Positions 6,720 through 13,088 of a DNA stretch of 13,088 nt are shown piece by piece. Source of the DNA: Azospirillum brasilense (GTDB taxonomy: Bacteria > Pseudomonadota > Alphaproteobacteria > Rickettsiales > UBA3002); contig QFOX01000051.1 of assembly GCA_003241645.1 (NCBI GenBank), positions 1-13,088 of the forward strand, in the 5' to 3' direction. The notes below the pieces were generated by a model. It was given only the letters and a program-made list of their open reading frames with translations, did no database searches and had not been told where the DNA came from. How positions within the stretch are numbered: the first letter of the stretch is position 1; the number at the start of each line of letters is the position of its first letter. The position numbers were made by a program, and so were the translations under genes.

Positions 6720-7184
6720 ATGAAGATCCTCATCGCAAGCGTGGGCAAGGCCAAGCGCAGTGCCGAAGCCGAACTGGTGGCACGCTACCTGAAACAGACC
6801 CGCTGGGACGTGACCCTGAAAGAATTACCCGATGCGCCCGCGGGCCTGCCCAGCGCCGAACGCAAAGCGTGGGAAGCCAAAAAGATCGAAGCGCTGATGG
6901 AGCCAGAAACGCGCCTTATCGCGCTGGATGGGTTGGGCGAACAGCTCAGCAGCCCGCAATTTGCCAGCATCATTACCCGCGCACAGGGCGACCGCTGCAA
7001 GCGGGTGATCTTCGCCATCGGCGGGCAGGACGGGCTGGATAGCAGCATCCTGAGCCTTGCGCACCGCGTGGTGGCGTTCGGCATGTGCACCTGGCCGCAT
7101 CAGCTGGTGCGCGCGCTGCTGGCCGAGCAGATCTACCGTGCCTACACGCTCAGCATCGGCCATCCGTACCATAGCGGGCATTGA
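6720..7184 (+). CDS. rlmH: 23S rRNA (pseudouridine-1915-N3)-methyltransferase RlmH
   Basis: RlmH is a small SPOUT methyltransferase that methylates pseudouridine 1915 in helix 69 of 23S rRNA using S-adenosylmethionine, acting on assembled 70S ribosomes. The 154-residue product has the family length and pattern: MKILIASVGK start, LIALDGLGEQLSS, the glycine-rich cofactor loop FAIGGQDGL, and the knot segment TWPHQLVRALLAEQIYRAYT ending in GHPYHSGH, which forms the active site. The gene starts six bases after rsfS with no clear Shine-Dalgarno, suggesting coupling to rsfS. rsfS-rlmH adjacency is widespread (E. coli ybeB-ybeA). Confidence 0.96.
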   Translation: MKILIASVGKAKRSAEAELVARYLKQTRWDVTLKELPDAPAGLPSAERKAWEAKKIEALMEPETRLIALDGLGEQLSSPQFASIITRAQGDRCKRVIFAIGGQDGLDSSILSLAHRVVAFGMCTWPHQLVRALLAEQIYRAYTLSIGHPYHSGH

Positions 7185-7230
7185 TCGCGCTTATGCTTGA
7201 TTCTGCGAGCCGTTGCGCTACACCGTAGCC

Positions 7231-8790
7231 ATGACACACGCACGCCCAAAACCAGTGGTTCTCTGCATCCTCGATGGCTGGGGAGAACGCGACGAACGCG
7301 AACACAACGCCATTGCGCAGGCCAACACCCCCAACTGGGATCGGCTGCGTGCGCATTATTTGTGCGGGCGCCTCAGCGCCTCGGAGCAGGATGTGGGACT
7401 ACCCACCGGCCAGATGGGCAATTCCGAAGTCGGCCACATGAATATCGGCGCGGGCCGCGTGGTGATGCAGGACCTGCCGCGCATCGACGCCGCGATTGCT
7501 GACGGCTCGCTCGCCGCCAATGCACAGCTGCAGCATTTCATTGCTGCACTGCAAAAATCGGGGGGCACGGCGCACCTGCTCGGCCTGCTCTCCGATGGTG
7601 GGGTGCACGCACATCAGGCGCATATCGTAGCGCTCGCGAACATCCTTGCCACGGCGGGCATTCCCGTTGCCATCCACGCCTTCCTCGACGGGCGCGACAC
7701 CGCGCCGCAAAGTGCTGCCGGTTACGTGGCGCAGGTCGAATCCGCACTGCACCCAAACGCACGCATCGCCACCGTCACCGGGCGTTATTACGCCATGGAC
7801 CGCGACAAGCGCTGGGAACGCGTTTCGCAGGCGTATGCTGCGATGGTGCAGGCAAAAGGCGCGGCCGTAGCCACCGCGCAGGATGCGATCGCGCAAAGCT
7901 ACGCTGGCAAACTGAGCGATGAATTCGTGCTGCCGCATATCGTGGGCGATTACGCGGGCATGCGCGAAGGCGATGGGCTGCTGATGGCGAATTTCCGCGC
8001 CGACCGCGCACGACAAATGCTGCACGCGCTGGTGGACCCCGCCTTCAGCGATTTCCCCACCACACCGGTCAAATACGCAGCCACGCTCGGCATGGTCGAA
8101 TACAGCGACGCGCTGAATGCGTTCCTGCCCGCGCTGTTCCCGCAGCAATCCATGGAGCAGAATCTCGGCGAGATCGTGGCGAACGCAGGGCTTACGCAAC
8201 TGCGCATCGCGGAGACCGAGAAATACGCGCACGTGACCTTCTTCTTCAGCGGCGGGCGCGAAGCACCCTACGCGGGCGAAGAACGCATCCTCGTGCCCTC
8301 GCCCAAAGTCGCGACCTACGACCTGCAGCCGGAAATGTCAGCCCCTGCCATGACGGACAAACTGGTGGAGGCCATCGAAAGCGGCCGCTTCGACCTGATC
8401 GTGGTGAACTATGCGAACACCGACATGGTCGGCCATAGCGGCGATATCCGCGCCGCCATGCGCGCCGTCGAAGCGGTGGATGCGTGCCTTGGCCGCGTGG
8501 TCAGCGCGGTGGAAAAGGTCGGTGGGGCCATGCTGGTCTCGGCCGATCATGGCAACGCCGAATGCATGCACGACGACGAAGGTGGCCAGCCCCACACCGC
8601 GCACACGCTGAACCTTGTGCCCTGCATCATCGTGGGTGAGGCCTACATGAACACGGGGCGCCGCCTGCGCGACGGCATCCTTGCCGACATCGCCCCCACC
8701 GTGCTTGGCCTGATGGGGCTTGCACAGCCTGCTGCCATGACCGGGCGCAACCTGCTTGCCGAGGATGCTGCGCATGCGTCGGTGGCATAG
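7231..8790 (+). CDS. gpmI: 2,3-bisphosphoglycerate-independent phosphoglycerate mutase
   Basis: GpmI interconverts 3- and 2-phosphoglycerate in glycolysis and gluconeogenesis using two Mn(II) ions and a phosphoserine. The 519-residue product has all expected metal and catalytic residues: Asp15 in LDGWG, Ser65 in GQMGNSEVGHMN, His126, FLDGRDTAP (151-159), NFRADRARQ (254-262), Asp398 and His402 in NYANTDMVGH, Asp439-His440 in SADHGNAE, and His458. The enzyme is therefore predicted active. The start is the ATG at 7231. A TTG at 7213 would add six residues, and neither start has a good Shine-Dalgarno. The 46-base gap before it is the longest gap in the obgE-to-rppH run; I see no convincing promoter there. 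Confidence 0.96.
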   Translation: MTHARPKPVVLCILDGWGERDEREHNAIAQANTPNWDRLRAHYLCGRLSASEQDVGLPTGQMGNSEVGHMNIGAGRVVMQDLPRIDAAIADGSLAANAQLQHFIAALQKSGGTAHLLGLLSDGGVHAHQAHIVALANILATAGIPVAIHAFLDGRDTAPQSAAGYVAQVESALHPNARIATVTGRYYAMDRDKRWERVSQAYAAMVQAKGAAVATAQDAIAQSYAGKLSDEFVLPHIVGDYAGMREGDGLLMANFRADRARQMLHALVDPAFSDFPTTPVKYAATLGMVEYSDALNAFLPALFPQQSMEQNLGEIVANAGLTQLRIAETEKYAHVTFFFSGGREAPYAGEERILVPSPKVATYDLQPEMSAPAMTDKLVEAIESGRFDLIVVNYANTDMVGHSGDIRAAMRAVEAVDACLGRVVSAVEKVGGAMLVSADHGNAECMHDDEGGQPHTAHTLNLVPCIIVGEAYMNTGRRLRDGILADIAPTVLGLMGLAQPAAMTGRNLLAEDAAHASVA

Positions 8791-9934
8791 TGCCCTGCCG
8801 CTGCTGCTTTGCTGCGCAGCATCGCTGGCAATGGGGCATGCTTCCGCCCAACCTGCACCGCAGCAAAAACTGAACCAGACACAAGCGCAACTGCAACAAA
8901 CGAAGCAGCAGGAAGCCAAGCTGAAGAAAGAGCTGGAAAGCACCCGCGCCGATCTTTCGACCATGCGCGAACGCGCCACCAGCCTTGCGCAAAGCCTGCA
9001 GCAAAGCGAAGCCGAAACTGACCGCGCGCAGGCGAAACTCGCCAAGGTTTCGCAGGAGCTGAGCGTAACCGAGCGTGAATTCGCCGTGCGCAAACAGGAA
9101 TACGCGCACACCGTGGCGGGCCTGTTGCGCATGCGCCAGCTTCCGCCCACCGCCATGTTCGCCGACGAGGAAAGCCTCGGCACCATGCTGCGCACGGGCC
9201 GCGCCATGCAGCACACCAACACGGCACTGGCCGAACGCGCCAAGGCCCTGCGCGCGCAGATGGAGCGCATCCAGCGCCTGCGCCGCGAGGCCGATGGCAA
9301 CAAGGCCGCCGTAGAGCGCAACCAGAAGCAGCTGGCCGAGAAGCAGAAGCAGCTGGCCGCCGACATGGCCACCCGCCAGCGCCTGCAGGCCAAGCTGGAA
9401 CGCGACCATGCCGACGCGGTGGCCCAGACCCAGAAACTTTCACGCGAATCGGCCACACTGCAGGAGCTGATCGGCAAGCTGGAATCGGCCCGCGCTACCC
9501 CGCAATTTGCGCAAAAATCTGCCCCGGCCCAGCCGAACGCGCCGCTTGCCAGCGCCAAGGGCCGCCTGAAACTGCCCGTCACCGGCACGGTCAAGCACCG
9601 CTTCGGCGACCGCAAGAACGCCAACGAGACCTATCGCGGGCTAGTGTTCGCCGCACGCCCCGGCGCCACGGTGGTGGCCCCCTATCAGGGCGAAGTGGTG
9701 TTCACCGGGCCGTTCATGGATTACGGGCGCATGGTGCTGGTGAAGCATGGCGACGGCTACATCACGCTGCTGGCCGGGTTGGGCAGCATCCAGGTGGGCC
9801 TGAACCAGCGCCTGAACAGTGGCGAGCCGCTGGGAACCATGCCCACCGGCAATGCCCAACTCTATGTTGAGGTGCGTGAGCGCAGCAAGCCTATTGACCC
9901 GGCTGGCTGGTTCGCTAATCTGCCTCGAAAATAG
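8774..9934 (+). CDS. envC: EnvC-like murein hydrolase activator (coiled coil plus degenerate LytM domain)
   Basis: EnvC-type proteins sit in the periplasm at the division site and activate N-acetylmuramoyl amidases. The 386-residue product has a signal peptide (MRRWHSALPLLLCCAASLAM, cut probably after HASA), a long Gln/Lys/Glu-rich coiled coil (about 28-120 and 150-240), a Pro/Ala linker (241-262) and a C-terminal LytM/M23 fold (about 264-386). In that fold the usual zinc ligands are replaced: HxGxD reads YRGLV (287-291), the YAHL His region reads LLAGL (332-336), and HxH reads LYV (363-365). It should therefore activate rather than cut, like E. coli EnvC. The ATG at 8774 has GAGG nine bases upstream; ATG 8765 is an alternative. 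The gene overlaps gpmI by 17 bases. Confidence 0.92.
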   Translation: MRRWHSALPLLLCCAASLAMGHASAQPAPQQKLNQTQAQLQQTKQQEAKLKKELESTRADLSTMRERATSLAQSLQQSEAETDRAQAKLAKVSQELSVTEREFAVRKQEYAHTVAGLLRMRQLPPTAMFADEESLGTMLRTGRAMQHTNTALAERAKALRAQMERIQRLRREADGNKAAVERNQKQLAEKQKQLAADMATRQRLQAKLERDHADAVAQTQKLSRESATLQELIGKLESARATPQFAQKSAPAQPNAPLASAKGRLKLPVTGTVKHRFGDRKNANETYRGLVFAARPGATVVAPYQGEVVFTGPFMDYGRMVLVKHGDGYITLLAGLGSIQVGLNQRLNSGEPLGTMPTGNAQLYVEVRERSKPIDPAGWFANLPRK

Positions 9935-9965
9935 CTGCCGCCGTCACCCCCGCACACGAGTTCAT

Positions 9966-11369
9966 ATGACCCTCCGCAAAACCACCGCCCGCGCTTTGAC
10001 CCTTGCCCTCATCAGCGGCGCGACCATGCTTCCTTTTTCTGCGGCGCACAGCGCCCCGCAGGGCGACGACAGCAGCACCTACGAACTGCTCAACCTGTTC
10101 GGCGAAGTGTTCGACCGCGTGCGCACCGACTACGTGGAGCCCGTGTCGGACGAGAAGATCATCGAATCGGCGCTGAACGGCATGCTCACCTCGCTGGACC
10201 CGCATTCCAGCTACATGAACGAAAAGCAGTTCGGTGAAATGAAAGTGCAGACCAAAGGCGAATTCGGCGGCCTTGGCATTGAAGTGACCATGGAGAACGG
10301 GCTGGTGAAGGTCGTCTCCCCCATCGATGAAACGCCGGCGGCCAAAGCGGGCGTGAAACCCGGCGATTTCATCGCCGAGATCGATGGCCAGCAGGTGATG
10401 GGCATGAGCCTGTCCGACGCGGTCGAGAAAATGCGCGGGCCGGTCGGCACCTCGGTGAAGATCACCATCCTGCGCGAAGGCAGCAAAGAACCGATCAAGC
10501 TCACCCTGAAACGCGACGTGATCCGCATCCAGTCGGTGCGTAGCCGCGCCGAGGGCGACGTGGCCTACCTGCGCATCACCTCCTTCTCGGAGCAGACCGC
10601 CAGCGCCATGATCAGCGCGTTCGAAAAAGAGAAAAGCGCCATCGGCGGCGAGCTGAAAGGCATCGTGCTCGACCTGCGCAACAACCCGGGCGGCCTGCTC
10701 GATCAGGCCATCGAGGTGAGCGACGCCTTCCTCGACCGCGGCGAGATCGTCAGCACCCGTTCGCGCAAGCCGGAAGAATCGCGCCGCTATTCGGCCACGC
10801 CGGGCGACATTGCCGGTGGCCTGCCCATCGTGGTGCTGATCAACGAAGGTTCGGCCTCGGCTTCCGAGATCGTGGCCGGTGCGCTGAAGGACCACAAGCG
10901 CGCTGTGGCGCTGGGGGTGAAGACCTTCGGTAAAGGCTCGGTGCAGACCGTGATCCCCATCAGCGGGCATGGCGCCATTCGCCTGACCACCGCGCGTTAC
11001 TACACGCCGTCGGGCACCTCCATTCAGGCCAAAGGCATTGAGCCGGATATCGCTGTGGAACAGGCAAAAGTTGAAAAGCTTGACCATGACGTGAACATCT
11101 CGGAAGCCACGCTGCGCGGCCACCTCACCAACGACCAGGATGGCGAGAAGCAATCCACGCCGGTCGAGATCACGGTGCCGAGCAAGCCGCTGGAAGTGAA
11201 GACCGCACCGGGCAAAGACGTGCCCGCGGTGGAAGACTACCAGCTCAGCCGTGCGCTGGACCTGATCCGTGCCGTGTCCATCTATAAACAGGTGCAGGCG
11301 CCTGCCAGTGCTGCGCCCGCGGCAGCCAAGCAGCAAGCGGTGAAACCGTTCGCCCCGGCGAAAAAGTGA
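9966..11369 (+). CDS. ctpA: C-terminal processing protease CtpA (S41 family) with PDZ domain
   Basis: Ctp proteases are periplasmic serine proteases that trim or degrade envelope proteins, including peptidoglycan hydrolases in several bacteria. The 467-residue product has a signal peptide (about 1-29), the helical segment ALNGMLTSLDPHSSYM, a PDZ domain (about 95-185, with GLGIEV and AAKAGVKPGD), and the S41 core. In that core Ser298 in GSASASEIVAGAL, Lys323 in TFGKGSVQT and Gln327 form the expected Ser-Lys-Gln site with family spacing (25 and 4 residues). The C-terminus is an Ala/Pro/Lys tail. The ATG at 9966 gives the signal peptide and lies 31 bases after envC; the ribosome site is weak. 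Its place between envC and a YibQ-like gene suggests a role in septal wall remodelling, which is inference. Confidence 0.95.
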   Translation: MTLRKTTARALTLALISGATMLPFSAAHSAPQGDDSSTYELLNLFGEVFDRVRTDYVEPVSDEKIIESALNGMLTSLDPHSSYMNEKQFGEMKVQTKGEFGGLGIEVTMENGLVKVVSPIDETPAAKAGVKPGDFIAEIDGQQVMGMSLSDAVEKMRGPVGTSVKITILREGSKEPIKLTLKRDVIRIQSVRSRAEGDVAYLRITSFSEQTASAMISAFEKEKSAIGGELKGIVLDLRNNPGGLLDQAIEVSDAFLDRGEIVSTRSRKPEESRRYSATPGDIAGGLPIVVLINEGSASASEIVAGALKDHKRAVALGVKTFGKGSVQTVIPISGHGAIRLTTARYYTPSGTSIQAKGIEPDIAVEQAKVEKLDHDVNISEATLRGHLTNDQDGEKQSTPVEITVPSKPLEVKTAPGKDVPAVEDYQLSRALDLIRAVSIYKQVQAPASAAPAAAKQQAVKPFAPAKK

Positions 11370-11376
11370 GTGGCCA

Positions 11377-12732
11377 ATGAAACGCGCCCTGCTGCGCCTG
11401 CGTAGCCTGTTGCCCCGGGGGCTTGCCCTGTGGGGCGGGCTAACGGTGCTGCTGGCGGTGGGCGTGCTCACCAGCCTTGCCGACCTTGCGGGCACTCCGG
11501 CCGCCGAAACGCTGCGCGCCAACAGCGCTCACCAGCGCGTCATCATCGACCCCGCCACGGGCCTTGTCAGCGGGCTACCCGGCAAAGCAGGCCAGGCACC
11601 GGCGTTCGACGTGACCGAGGAGCCTGCCCCCTCCGAAGAGACACCGGCGACCGAAGCGCCGGAGCCCACATCGCCTGAAGTGGAAGAACCCAGCAGCTCA
11701 CCCACCACGACCACCGAGCCTGCAGAAGAGCCCGCGGCAGAAGAACCTGCGATCACGCCGGAGCCTGCAGAAGAACCTGTTGCCGAGCCCGCCGCCGAGG
11801 CCACGCCGGAGCAGGATACCGTCGGCTCCTACAGCCTGCGTACCACCGCCACCGCTGCGGCGTTCCCGACCGTGGCGCGCTCCAGCCAGAGCCTTGTGCG
11901 CGCCCCCGCCCCCGAGATCACCGAGCGCAAAGGCAAGCTCACCCTTCCCAAGACCGGCGAGAAGGACGTGACGCCCCGCCAGCTTTACGCGAAGACCTTC
12001 CAGCGCGTGGAGCAGCAACCGCTGATCGCCTTCGTGGTGATGGATGCCGGGTTCAGCACCGAAAGCCTGAACATGATACTGGCGCTGCCGCCGGAAGTGA
12101 GCGTGGGCATCTCTGCCTATGCCGACCGCAGCGACGAACAGATCGCCGCGCTGCGCAACGCGGGCCACGAAGTGTGGGCCATGCTGCCCGCCATGACGGA
12201 TCGCTACCCGCAAGACGATCCCGGCCCGCTGGGACTGATCAACCTGCTCACCCCCTCGGAAGCGCTGGACCGCCTGCATCGCGCGCTTTCCAGCACGGTG
12301 GGCAGCGTGGGCGTGATCCTTCCCGCCAGCGAAGCGCTATCGCAGCAGGCTGAGCTTTGGAAATCCATGCGCGAGGAAATACTGAAACGCGGCCTGCTGC
12401 TGCTTGCCGCGAACCCCACGCGCGACCTTGAAAAGCTCGGCGGTAGCGAAGACGCGCAAGCACTGATGCGCCGTGCCGACCTGGTGATCGACGAGCAGCA
12501 GACCGCCTCGGCCATACGCAGCAAACTGGCCAGCCTGGCAGCGAAAGCCGAGGAGAAGAAGAAACTGGTGGTGCTGCTGCGTGCACGCCCGCAATCGCTG
12601 CAATTGCTGCAGGCATGGCTGAAGAAAGAACCGCTGGAGGCCCCCACCGTGCTGGCCCCGCTTTCGGCCATCTATGCGCCCGATGTGGCGCCCCCGCCGC
12701 CGGAAGCGCCGGAGAAAAGCGGCGGTCACTAA
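11377..12732 (+). CDS. YibQ-like divergent polysaccharide deacetylase, probable pseudoenzyme
   Basis: The C-terminal region (about 213-435) matches the divergent polysaccharide deacetylase family of E. coli YibQ: IAFVVMDAGFSTESLNMILA (217-236), GHEVWAMLP (263-271), DPGPLGLINLL (281-291) and GSVGVILPASEA (309-320). Typical members read IDD, HLPM, NNHMGS and DSR at these places. Here these become MDA, MLPA, ILPASE and ANP, so the presumed metal ligands are mostly gone. The N-terminus has one membrane segment (about 15-37) without a clear cleavage site, then a Pro/Glu/Thr-rich linker (about 78-147), suggesting an anchored periplasmic protein. It starts seven bases after ctpA and its TAA overlaps the rppH ATG by one base. 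The family's function is not well established. Confidence 0.85.
   Translation: MKRALLRLRSLLPRGLALWGGLTVLLAVGVLTSLADLAGTPAAETLRANSAHQRVIIDPATGLVSGLPGKAGQAPAFDVTEEPAPSEETPATEAPEPTSPEVEEPSSSPTTTTEPAEEPAAEEPAITPEPAEEPVAEPAAEATPEQDTVGSYSLRTTATAAAFPTVARSSQSLVRAPAPEITERKGKLTLPKTGEKDVTPRQLYAKTFQRVEQQPLIAFVVMDAGFSTESLNMILALPPEVSVGISAYADRSDEQIAALRNAGHEVWAMLPAMTDRYPQDDPGPLGLINLLTPSEALDRLHRALSSTVGSVGVILPASEALSQQAELWKSMREEILKRGLLLLAANPTRDLEKLGGSEDAQALMRRADLVIDEQQTASAIRSKLASLAAKAEEKKKLVVLLRARPQSLQLLQAWLKKEPLEAPTVLAPLSAIYAPDVAPPPPEAPEKSGGH
11716..11774 (+). repeat. Pro/Glu-rich coding repeat in the YibQ-like linker
   Basis: The 14-base string GAGCCTGCAGAAGA at 11716-11729 recurs at 11761-11774, encoding EPAEEP at residues 114-119 and 129-134. 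The surrounding linker is built of EPA/EEPA units. It is in-frame low complexity, likely a flexible acidic spacer crossing the periplasm. Confidence 0.65.
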
Positions 12733-13088
12733 TGGGGGCGTTCGATCATCTGCCCTATCGACGCGGCGTCGGCATCATGCTGCTGAACGCGCGCGGCAAG
12801 GTCTTCGTGGCCAAGCGCATCGACATGACCAGCGAGGCATGGCAAATGCCGCAAGGCGGCATCGATGACGGCGAGGACCCACAAACGGCCGCCCTGCGCG
12901 AGCTGAAAGAGGAAACAGGCACGGACAAGGCCGAGATCATCGCCGACTCGGGCGAGTGGCTGCGTTACGACCTGCCCGATGCGCTCGTTCCGAAGCTCTG
13001 GAAAGGCCGCTACCGCGGGCAGGAACAGCTATGGTATGTGATGCGCTTCACGGGGCAGGACAGCGACATCGACATCGCGACCGACCAC
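12732..13088 (+). CDS. rppH: RNA pyrophosphohydrolase RppH, N-terminal part (runs off right edge)
   Basis: RppH removes pyrophosphate from the 5' end of mRNA, opening transcripts to RNase E decay. The visible 119 residues start MGAFDHLPYRRGVGIMLLNA, continue with VFVAKRID and AWQMPQGGID, and contain a complete Nudix box at 42-64, with Gly42, Glu48, Arg56-Glu57, Glu60-Glu61 and Gly63 at the expected spacing. LVPKLWKGRYRGQEQLWYVM (85-104) is typical of alphaproteobacterial RppH. About two thirds of the protein is present and no stop occurs before the window edge. The ATG overlaps the TAA of the preceding gene (TAATG), so coupled translation is likely. Members can also be annotated as dinucleoside polyphosphate hydrolases. 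Confidence 0.95.
   Translation, partial: MGAFDHLPYRRGVGIMLLNARGKVFVAKRIDMTSEAWQMPQGGIDDGEDPQTAALRELKEETGTDKAEIIADSGEWLRYDLPDALVPKLWKGRYRGQEQLWYVMRFTGQDSDIDIATDH

Noticed and set aside
7185..7230. Promoter in the gap before gpmI
   Set aside because: A TATGCT at 7192-7197 looks like a -10, but no acceptable -35 lies 16-18 bases upstream.
8338..9624. Open frame on the - strand opposite gpmI and envC
   Set aside because: Ser/Cys/Arg-rich shadow of two real genes, with no domain pattern.
9915..11522. Open frame of about 535 codons on the - strand opposite ctpA
   Set aside because: Antisense to a complete S41 protease with intact catalytic residues; the translation is rich in His, Arg and Gly and has no recognisable domain.
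1..13088. CRISPR array, tRNA, rRNA, insertion sequence or phage gene
   Set aside because: No regularly spaced repeats, no tRNA-like or rRNA segments, no transposase or integrase motifs and no flanking inverted repeats were seen; coding genes fill nearly the whole window.

Overview
The window is a compact stretch of housekeeping genes from a moderately GC-rich alphaproteobacterium. It holds thirteen complete or near-complete genes on the + strand plus one truncated gene on the - strand. The order rplU-rpmA-obgE-proB-proA-nadD-rsfS-rlmH, followed by gpmI-envC-ctpA-yibQ-rppH, is the evidence for the class. The L21 and RsfS proteins carry Ala/Lys-rich tails. The individual proteins also match alphaproteobacterial family patterns, for example a short two-helix PhoR-like sensor and RppH. 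I cannot place the organism below class. I see no RNA genes, insertion sequences, prophage genes or CRISPR.

Layout. Bases 1-642 (- strand) hold the N-terminal part of a membrane-anchored PAS sensor kinase of the PhoR type, cut by the window edge. A 241-base divergent intergenic region follows; it contains a strong sigma70-like promoter (824-851) for rplU-rpmA. That two-gene ribosomal operon ends at a clear Rho-independent terminator (1662-1692). From obgE at 1721 to the right edge all genes lie on the + strand with gaps of at most 46 bases and several start/stop overlaps, and no terminator is visible between them. They behave like one long operon or a chain of overlapping transcripts.

Functional themes. 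(1) Ribosome: L21, L27, the assembly GTPase ObgE, the silencing factor RsfS and the 23S methyltransferase RlmH. (2) Proline synthesis: ProB and ProA, with an RDD-family membrane protein between them joined by ATGA overlaps at both ends. (3) NAD and glycolysis: NadD and the cofactor-independent phosphoglycerate mutase GpmI. (4) Envelope and division: an EnvC-like amidase activator, a CtpA-type protease and a YibQ-like divergent polysaccharide deacetylase. E. coli also keeps gpmM-envC-yibQ adjacent; here ctpA sits between envC and yibQ. (5) RNA turnover: the start of RppH.

The most notable point is rsfS. No ATG, GTG or TTG in its frame could make a whole RsfS domain, while an ACG codon (6249) sits five bases after an AGGAGG Shine-Dalgarno sequence. 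Also of note are the RDD gene inside the proline pair, the loss of the predicted metal ligands in the YibQ-like protein, and the matching basic low-complexity tails on L21 and RsfS. I found no convincing new multi-gene system; this is mostly an ordinary core-genome region.
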